This document shows, one piece after another, positions 59,847 through 64,000 of a stretch of 64,000 nucleotides of DNA. The notes below the pieces were generated by a model that worked only from the letters and a program-made list of their open reading frames with translations, was not told the origin of the DNA and did no database searches. The position numbers and the translations under genes were made by a program. Source of the DNA: Pseudomonas spelaei (GTDB taxonomy: Bacteria > Pseudomonadota > Gammaproteobacteria > Pseudomonadales > Pseudomonadaceae); assembly GCF_009724245.1 (NCBI RefSeq), contig NZ_WNNK01000007.1, positions 124,001 through 188,000 on the forward strand. Reading direction: 5' to 3'. Position 1 is the first letter of the stretch. Each line of letters begins with the position of its first letter.

Positions 59847-60602
59847 ATGCTTTATTTGTTACGCATGTTATTGATGGGCCTGCATTTTATGGTGGCGGGT
59901 GTGCTCGGCGTATTGCTGGGGATTTGCCGGCCATTCAATCCGGACAACAGCCGCCTGTGCGCGCGGCTGTATGCGCTGCCAGCGATGTGGATCTTGCGCT
60001 TGCGGGTCAAGACCCAGGTCGACTCGCTGCGGAACAAGCCCAACAGCTGCGTGATCATTGCCAATCACCAATCCAACTATGACCTGTTCGTGTTCGGCAA
60101 CGTGGTGCCCTACCGCACCGTGTGCATCGGCAAGAAAAGCCTGAAATGGGTGCCGTTGTTCGGGCAATTGTTCTGGTTGGCGGGCAATGTGCTGATTGAT
60201 CGGGGCAACGCGCAGAAGGCACGCCGCTCGATGCTCACCACCACACATACCTTGCAGCACGAGGACACGTCGATCTGGGTGTTCCCCGAAGGCACACGCA
60301 ACCTGGGTGAAACCCTGCTGCCGTTCAAGAAAGGCGCATTCCAGATGGCAATTGCCGCGGGCGTGCCGATTGTGCCGGTGTGTGTCAGCACTTACGTGAA
60401 GCAGATGAAACTGAACGCCTGGAACAGTGGCGATATCTTGATTCGTTCGTTGCCGGCGATTCCTACAACCGGCCTGACCATGGATGACATGCCTCAGTTG
60501 ATGCTGACCTGTCGGGCACAGATGCTCGACTGTATTGAGGCGATGGATCGAGAACTGCAAACCACGCCTGAAATTGCCGGTGAACCCCACCGAATTCGCT
60601 GA
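59847..60602 (+). CDS. plsC: 1-acyl-glycerol-3-phosphate acyltransferase (PlsC-like)
   Basis: The 251-residue membrane enzyme would transfer an acyl chain to lysophosphatidic acid. It has an N-terminal hydrophobic helix (LLMGLHFMVAGVLGVLLG), the catalytic NHQSNYD (H-x4-D) and the substrate motif FPEGTRN. The ATG at 59847 (MLYLLRML) gives the usual family start; an in-frame ATG at 59787 would add 20 residues. Paralogues are common, so it may be a secondary PlsC. Confidence 0.9.
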   Translation: MLYLLRMLLMGLHFMVAGVLGVLLGICRPFNPDNSRLCARLYALPAMWILRLRVKTQVDSLRNKPNSCVIIANHQSNYDLFVFGNVVPYRTVCIGKKSLKWVPLFGQLFWLAGNVLIDRGNAQKARRSMLTTTHTLQHEDTSIWVFPEGTRNLGETLLPFKKGAFQMAIAAGVPIVPVCVSTYVKQMKLNAWNSGDILIRSLPAIPTTGLTMDDMPQLMLTCRAQMLDCIEAMDRELQTTPEIAGEPHRIR

Positions 60603-60667
60603 CTCTGATAGCGCAGGGCAGGCTAAGCTGCCTGTCACCTGCCATCCAAGAAGAAGCGATCAGCATT

Positions 60668-61639
60668 ATGGGTAGAGTTGTTGCGGCGGCCGTCTACAGC
60701 GCCGGAAAGAAAGTCACCGATATCACCCTCGACGAGGGTGCCGCCTGGGCCGCCAAGCCTGGCCACTTTGTCTGGATCGGCCTGGAAGAGCCCAATGCCC
60801 AGGAGCTGGCCAATCTGCAACGTCAGTTCAACCTGCACGAACTGGCCATCGAAGACGCCCTGGAAAAACACAGCCGGCCCAAGCTGGAAACCTTCGGCGA
60901 TGCACTGTTTATCGTGACCTACTCGCCGGTTCGCGAAAACGGCAAGCTGGTGTTCATCGAAACCCATATCTTCGCCGGCAACGGCTACATCATCACGGCC
61001 CGCAACGGCCACTCGGCGTCCTACGGCTACGTACGCCAACGCTGTGAGGCACGGCCGCTGTTGCTGGAGCATGGGGAAGATTTCGTACTCTATGCACTGC
61101 TGGATTTCGTCACCGAGAACTACCAGCCGGTGAGCGAGGCGATTCACGCCGAGATCGATGAACTGGAGCGTAACGTACTGTGCGACTCCCTGAATGAACG
61201 GGACATCCAGAACCTTCACGGCCTGCGCCGCGACGTGCTGCGCCTGCGTCGCTATGTGGCGCCGATGGTGGAAATCAGTGAGGAACTGCAGAAGCTGAGC
61301 TTTCCGTTTATCGACAAGAACATGCGTCCGTACTTTCGCGATGTGCAGATTCACGTCACACGGCAGATGGAAGACCTGGCGACCTTGCGAGACATCGCCA
61401 GCCAGACTATCGAGATTGGCGTATTGCTTGAGGCCTCGCGCCAGAGCGTGGTGCAGCGCAAGTTTGCCGCCTGGGCGGCGATCCTCGCATTCCCGACGGC
61501 GGTGGCCGGGATCTACGGGATGAACTTCCAGAACATGCCGGAGCTGCAATGGCACTACGGCTATTTTGCGGTGCTGGGGTTTATCGCGGTGGGATGTAGC
61601 GGTTTGTGGTTCAGCTTCAAGCGATCGGGATGGCTTTAA
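60668..61639 (+). CDS. corA: Magnesium and cobalt transporter CorA
   Basis: CorA (323 residues) has a long cytoplasmic funnel domain and two C-terminal helices. The selectivity motif is YGMNFQNMPEL between them, as in true CorA. It differs from the CmaX product at 16272, which lacks GMN. It is a single gene. Confidence 0.96.
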   Translation: MGRVVAAAVYSAGKKVTDITLDEGAAWAAKPGHFVWIGLEEPNAQELANLQRQFNLHELAIEDALEKHSRPKLETFGDALFIVTYSPVRENGKLVFIETHIFAGNGYIITARNGHSASYGYVRQRCEARPLLLEHGEDFVLYALLDFVTENYQPVSEAIHAEIDELERNVLCDSLNERDIQNLHGLRRDVLRLRRYVAPMVEISEELQKLSFPFIDKNMRPYFRDVQIHVTRQMEDLATLRDIASQTIEIGVLLEASRQSVVQRKFAAWAAILAFPTAVAGIYGMNFQNMPELQWHYGYFAVLGFIAVGCSGLWFSFKRSGWL

Positions 61640-61660
61640 CCCATCCCGCCGGTTGATTGA

Positions 61661-62383
61661 TCAAGCGACCTGCGGTTTGTGGGCGACAAAGCGCATCATC
61701 CATTCCGCCACGGTGACACCGTGGTGGTCTCGCGCCAAGCTGGCGACGCCATTGCTGTAGACCTTTTCCCCCAGGGTTGTCTGAAGAATTTCCAGCAGCT
61801 CCCGGGAATAGTCGTGGATAAATTCCGGGTGGCCCTGGAAGCACAGCACTTGATCTTCGATGTGGTACGCCGCAAACGGGCAGAACTCGCTGGAGGCAAT
61901 CACCGTGGCGTTGTTCGGCAAGGTCGTCACCTGGTCCTGATGGCTGATCAACAGCGTCAGTTCTTCCACCACCGGGCTCATCCAGGGTGCCTTGGCGTTG
62001 AGTTTGTAGTCGTGGATGCCCATGCCCCAACCCTGGCTGGCCCGCTCAGCCTTGCCGCCCAACAACAGCGCCAACAACTGATGACCGAAGCAGACGCCGA
62101 TCAACTTGTCGCCGCGCTCATAGCGGTTCAGCAGGTAAGTCTTGAGGGTCTGAATCCAGGGGTCGGTACCAAAGGAATCGGCTTTGCTGCCAGTCACCAG
62201 GTACGCATCAAACACTTGGTCATCCGACGGGTATTCACCCTGTACCACGTTGTAGACAACGAATTCAGCGGCGATCGGCTGCTTGGAAAACAGGCGCTTG
62301 AACATCTGCCCGTAACCTTGATATTGATCGACCAGGCCTGGACGCAGGTTATCGGTTTCGAGGATGCAGACGCGTAGCGACAT
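61661..62383 (-). CDS. Class I glutamine amidotransferase (GMP-synthase-like)
   Basis: This 240-residue stand-alone class I amidotransferase has the nucleophile elbow LIGVCFGHQLLA and a catalytic His-x-Glu in CFQGHPEF. The ATG at 62383 (MSLRVCILETDN) fits the family; upstream in-frame starts lie in the spacer. Gamma-glutamyl-amine hydrolysis or an unknown amide transfer is possible. Confidence 0.88.
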   Translation of the reverse strand: MSLRVCILETDNLRPGLVDQYQGYGQMFKRLFSKQPIAAEFVVYNVVQGEYPSDDQVFDAYLVTGSKADSFGTDPWIQTLKTYLLNRYERGDKLIGVCFGHQLLALLLGGKAERASQGWGMGIHDYKLNAKAPWMSPVVEELTLLISHQDQVTTLPNNATVIASSEFCPFAAYHIEDQVLCFQGHPEFIHDYSRELLEILQTTLGEKVYSNGVASLARDHHGVTVAEWMMRFVAHKPQVA

Positions 62384-62478
62384 AAAAAATACCTGACACT
62401 GTGATGGGAATAATGCACACCCACAGAGCCTGCCTTGAAATACCCTGGCAAGGCAAGCCCCGCGTGCACCCAAAACCG

Positions 62479-64000
62479 TCAGAAAGTCGTGCCCTGCGTT
62501 GCTTTTTCCAGGAGCAAGGCCGGTGGCGAGAACCGTTCACCGTATTGCTCGGCCAGGTAGCGGGCGCGGGCAATAAAGTCGTTCAAGCCATATTGATTGA
62601 TAAATTGCAGCGCCCCGCCACTCCAGGCCGCAAAGCCGATACCGAAGATCGAGCCGACGTTGGCGTCGGCGGTGGACATCAGCACGCCCTCCTCCACGCA
62701 GCGCACGGTTTCAATCGCCTGGATAAACAGCAAGCGATCACGCACATCTTGTGCAGAGATCTGCTGGCCCGACTTCTCAAAACGGGTTTTCAGCTCCGGC
62801 CACAGGTGTTTCTGCGCGCCAACCGGGTAATCGTAGAAACCACCGCCGGCCGCCTTGCCTGGCCGCTTGTACTCATTGAGCAACAAGTCGATCACCACAA
62901 ATGCCGGATGCTGAGGCAGTGGTTTGCCCTCGGCCTGCAGGTCCTTTGCGGTTTGCTGACGGATATGGCTCATCAAGCTGAGAGACACTTCGTCGGAAAC
63001 CGCCAGCGGACCAATGGGCATACCGGCCTTGCGCGCTTCGGTCTCGATCATCGGCGCCGCTACACCTTCGCCGAGCATGGCGATGCCTTCATTGGTAAAC
63101 GTGCCGAATACCCGCGAGGTGAAGAAGCCGCGACTGTCATTGACCACGATCGGCGTTTTCTTGATTTGCAGGACGAAATCGAAACCACGCGCCAGGGTTT
63201 CGTCGCTGGTTCGAGCACCTTTGATGATTTCCACCAAGGGCATTTTTTCCACCGGGCTGAAGAAATGCAGGCCGATGAACTTGCTCTGGTCGGGCACTGC
63301 CGTGGCCAGGCCACTGATAGGCAAGGTCGAGGTGTTGGAGGCGATCACCGCCTCAGCGCCCACAACACGTTGTGCGGCGGCCGAGACCTTGGCCTTGAGT
63401 TCACGGTCTTCGAATACCGCCTCAATGATCAGGTCGCAACCGGCCAGGTCGGCGTCAGACTCGGTCGGAAGAATCCGCGCCAAGGTGCTTTCCCGTTGAT
63501 CGGCGGTCAATTGCCCACGGCTGACCTTCTTGTCCAGCAGCGCTGCCGAATGGGCTTTGCCCTTCTCGGCTGCCGCCAGGGTGATGTCCTTGAGCACTAC
63601 CTCGATCCCGGCTGATGCGCTGGTGTAGGCGATCCCCGCGCCCATCATCCCGGCACCGAGCACGCCGACCTTGCGAGTCACGTAGGGTGTAAAACCTTGA
63701 GGTCGCGAGCGGCCTGCATTGATTTCATTGAGCTGGAACCAGAAGGTGCCCATCATGTTTTTCGCCACCTGACCGGTGACCAGCTCGGTGAAGTAGCGGG
63801 TTTCGATCAGGTGCGCCGTGTCGAAGTCCACCTGGGCGCCTTCCACGGCAGCGCAGAGAATTTTCTCCGGGGCCGGAAAACAGCCATTGGTTTTGCTACG
63901 CAGAATCGACGGCGCGATGGCGAGCATCGGTGCCACTTTCGGGTTCGAGGGTGTACCGCCAGGGATCTGGTAACCGCTGATGTCCCAGCGTTGTTTCGCG
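62479..64000 (-). CDS. 3-hydroxyacyl-CoA dehydrogenase, FadB/FadJ-like (5' end outside the window)
   Basis: The open frame runs off the right edge, so the N-terminal part, probably a crotonase domain, is missing. Visible are the Rossmann motif VGVLGAGMMGAGIA, EAVFEDRELK, NTSTLPISGLA and HFFSPVEKMPLVEII of the NAD-binding domain, followed by the C-terminal dehydrogenase domains. It catalyses the NAD-dependent step of beta-oxidation. An apparent GTG start at 63936 is internal. It may be a multifunctional FadJ-type protein rather than the fadAB operon FadB, since no fadA follows it. Confidence 0.9.
   Translation of the reverse strand, partial: AKQRWDISGYQIPGGTPSNPKVAPMLAIAPSILRSKTNGCFPAPEKILCAAVEGAQVDFDTAHLIETRYFTELVTGQVAKNMMGTFWFQLNEINAGRSRPQGFTPYVTRKVGVLGAGMMGAGIAYTSASAGIEVVLKDITLAAAEKGKAHSAALLDKKVSRGQLTADQRESTLARILPTESDADLAGCDLIIEAVFEDRELKAKVSAAAQRVVGAEAVIASNTSTLPISGLATAVPDQSKFIGLHFFSPVEKMPLVEIIKGARTSDETLARGFDFVLQIKKTPIVVNDSRGFFTSRVFGTFTNEGIAMLGEGVAAPMIETEARKAGMPIGPLAVSDEVSLSLMSHIRQQTAKDLQAEGKPLPQHPAFVVIDLLLNEYKRPGKAAGGGFYDYPVGAQKHLWPELKTRFEKSGQQISAQDVRDRLLFIQAIETVRCVEEGVLMSTADANVGSIFGIGFAAWSGGALQFINQYGLNDFIARARYLAEQYGERFSPPALLLEKATQGTTF

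Overview
The window reads as chromosomal DNA of a fluorescent Pseudomonas (P. fluorescens group). The evidence is the block cobA-oprF-sigX-cmpX-cfrX-cmaX-rraA next to ppsA/ppsR, the nasST/nirBD/nasA nitrate block, the AcnD/PrpF-type propionate operon, and several GTGGGAGC-type REP doublets. All large genes are GC-rich and densely packed. I see no rRNA, CRISPR array, insertion sequence or phage. One tRNA gene, tRNA-Ser(GGA), is present.

Layout. 137-1654: a lone type III secretion secretin. 1877-13290: nitrate assimilation, with nasS-nasT, a nitrate transporter plus PP2C/kinase fusion, and nirB-nirD-nitrate reductase-SUMT. Each of the three transcription units starts with a perfectly spaced sigma-54 promoter, then hexaloop hairpins of the ANTAR type, then an overlapping terminator. 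NasT should therefore control all three, including its own operon. 13350-17784: the oprF/sigX envelope-stress block and rraA. 18029-22491: an alpha/beta hydrolase, ppsA and ppsR. 22618-29635: a MocR-type regulator diverging from an exporter, a four-domain protein, a cysteine synthase, a serine acetyltransferase and an AlaX-like editing protein. 29879-32961: an ABC transporter without a binding protein. 33143-41531: the 2-methylcitrate operon and its GntR regulator. 41804-44864: a retropepsin-like / inactive transglutaminase-7TM / ATP-grasp module. 44954-48777: pabB, a HigBA-type toxin-antitoxin insertion, thrH and cysH. 49131-56871: accessory genes (NCS1 permease, racemase, LysR regulators, SDRs, HAD phosphatase, DUF4337-like protein). 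57156-58373: an AvrRpt2-like cysteine peptidase with a partner gene. 58519-64000: tRNA-Ser, a crotonase, a PlsC-like acyltransferase, CorA, a glutamine amidotransferase and the 3' part of a FadB/FadJ-like gene.

The most interesting object is the 620-residue protein at 25088-26950. In one chain it carries a JAMM/JAB peptidase, a CysO/MoaD-like ubiquitin-fold sulfur carrier with an internal Gly-Gly, a MoeB/ThiF E1-like adenylating domain and a rhodanese. With the neighbouring serine acetyltransferase, cysteine synthase and EamA exporter it looks like a complete thiocarboxylate-dependent cysteine (or cysteine analogue) pathway. The internal Gly-Gly suggests a polyprotein that may release its own carrier.

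Other points of interest are the three ANTAR leaders, the peptidase pair, the retropepsin module and the orphan secretin. All functions are inferred from reading sequence. No database search was run.
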